Assembly: GCA_018335855.1 (NCBI GenBank)
Contig: JAGXRM010000045.1
Location: 1-64,000 of the forward strand
DNA length: 64,000 nt
Source: Clostridiales bacterium
GTDB taxonomy: Bacteria > Bacillota > Dethiobacteria > Dethiobacterales > Dethiobacteraceae
Direction of reading: 5' to 3'
In this document: piece after piece, positions 63,453 to 64,000 of the stretch
How the letters are laid out: each line of letters begins with the position of its first letter
Numbering within the stretch: position 1 is the first letter of the stretch
Notes under the pieces: generated by a model
Database searches by the model: none
Told to the model about the DNA's origin: nothing
The model's input: only the letters and a program-made list of their open reading frames with translations
Made by a program: the position numbers and the translations under genes

Positions 63453-63493
63453 TTGGCCAGCCGTTCCATAAATTTTTTTAAGAAATCAAGCAT
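63428..63493 (-). pseudogene. 21-codon frame, possibly the 5' remnant of a small LDCC-type protein gene
   Basis: ATG 63493 follows an AGGGGG site. The frame reads MLDFLKKFMERLAKTNEKEAW and stops where the Lgt-like sequence begins. The beginning resembles the N-terminus of small (30-40 aa) clostridial proteins with a later LDCC cysteine motif; here that part is missing. The similarity is recalled, not tested. Confidence 0.35.
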
Positions 63494-63662
63494 ATTACAG
63501 CCCCCTAACTCCCCCCCTAGGGGGGTTGCTGTCATTATATCCTATTTTTCCTATGGTTTCAATAGTTTTTTTTCAATTTAACCATCCAATTTGATACTCA
63601 CCTGATCGGTCCGGCACCCCTTTTGGCCAAGATAATCTCATCACCATTCTAGAAAAACCAAA

Positions 63663-63824
63663 GAACTACTTCCCGGCGATGAAAAAACTATCCCCGGCGC
63701 TCCCGGTTACCATCTCGAAGTCTGGCGGAATGTTTTCCAAGATACCAAATTAATTCGGCAAGACAAAATCTCAACCGATCACTACATGCCCTATCCTACT
63801 GTAATCCTACAAGGGTCTAAGTAG
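63663..63824 (+). pseudogene. C-terminal fragment of a VanW-like protein
   Basis: One plus-strand frame encodes about 53 residues: ELLPGDEKTIPGAPGYHLEVW, then RNVFQDTKLIRQDKISTDHY and PTVILQGSK before TAG 63822. This matches the end of VanW-family proteins (PGKPGYxVEVWR...DxYxPxPTVIxxG). The frame is closed upstream by a stop near 63630, and the VanW domain proper is missing. Confidence 0.6.
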
Positions 63825-63904
63825 CAATGTCTGTATTGCAGTTACATAAGTCACCCCCTTATTAATCATACTATTGTTGAGTAATTTGTAAGGGAGGTGA
63901 TTTC

Positions 63905-64000
63905 TTGGTTAAACCAACTGATATTCAAAACTGCATTGATAAATGCACCCAAAGCGCTCAAATGATTCGGACAATTGCCAATGATATGGTAGACCACAGA
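63905..64000 (+). CDS. 5' part of an unidentified gene (runs off the window)
   Basis: TTG 63905 is preceded by AAGGGAGGTGA 6 bases upstream, a near-perfect site. The 32 residues visible (VKPTDIQNCIDKCTQSAQ, then MIRTIANDMVDHR) are helical with two cysteines four residues apart. They could belong to a four-helix spore-coat or copper-binding-like protein, but that cannot be decided from this length. Confidence 0.5.
   Translation, partial: MVKPTDIQNCIDKCTQSAQMIRTIANDMVDHR

Larger units (their letters stand above)
63245..63904. other. Fragment-rich interval after the YeiH-family gene
   Basis: About 660 bases contain no intact large gene. They hold three short coding remnants (minus-strand 21-codon frame, Lgt-like fragment, plus-strand VanW-like fragment) and a C/G-rich hairpin at about 63500-63530 (CCCCCCTAGGGGGG core). 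The pieces come from unrelated genes, so the interval appears to result from several deletions. Confidence 0.55.

Overview
The window looks like a chromosomal segment of an endospore-forming, anaerobic-type Firmicute of the Clostridia/Dethiobacteria kind. This is inferred from gene content: the Firmicute order priA-def-fmt-DUF116-yugP-rsmB-rlmN-prpC-prkC-rsgA-rpe and coaBC-rpoZ-gmk-remA-yicC, several sporulation-linked genes (YtaF, a Spo0E-like protein, a broken SpoIIM-like gene, a LysM protein, ComA/ComB), AGGAGG-type ribosome-binding sites with many GTG and TTG starts, and a pentaheme c-type cytochrome lipoprotein. No species call is possible from the sequence alone.

Region 1 (1-14100). Almost everything is on the minus strand. 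It is a complete carbon-phosphorus lyase system, read from 13515 down to 948: phnG-H-I-J-K-M, a hexapeptide-repeat transferase, phnL, the GntR-family regulator phnF, phnD-C-E-E, a PHP-domain phosphoesterase and an inositol-monophosphatase-like enzyme. PhnDCEE imports phosphonate, PhnGHI(J)KLM builds and cleaves the ribosyl-phosphonate intermediate, and the PHP enzyme probably opens the cyclic ribose phosphate in place of PhnP, which is absent. The same palindrome overlaps the -10 box of both phnG and phnD and is the likely PhnF operator. Gene remnants (a ParB-like protein, a CHRD domain) lie upstream of the locus.

Region 2 (14100-25540), minus strand. It holds an acetoacetyl-CoA synthetase, ytaF, mutM, polA, an anti-sigma/ECF sigma pair and the riboflavin genes ribH-BA-E-D behind an FMN riboswitch with its own promoter and terminator. 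The spacing from ribD to mutM leaves no obvious internal terminator, so the sigma pair and polA may lie downstream of the riboswitch.

Region 3 (25540-44700), minus strand: the housekeeping block for translation, cell-wall signalling and DNA replication (rpe, rsgA, prkC, prpC, rlmN, rsmB, fmt, def, priA), then coaBC, rpoZ, gmk, remA, yicC and a type-II cation P-ATPase. Between priA and coaBC lie a SpoIIM-like gene broken by an internal deletion, a 183-bp repeat and a small Spo0E-like gene. A second copy of the repeat sits between the ATPase and rqcH.

Region 4 (44900-64000), mixed strands, more accessory: rqcH, a MerR/excisionase-like DNA-binding protein with phased ATGTAG repeats at its promoter, a PII-like protein paired with a cation/proton antiporter, the pentaheme cytochrome, MFS and LysE exporters, DUF3179 and PrcB-domain proteins, a GalT-like HIT protein, comA-comB for sulfolactate, DUF441 and a YeiH-family transporter. 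This part is littered with gene fragments (Nudix hydrolase, Lgt, VanW), a MITE-like inverted-repeat element and several small unlisted open frames.
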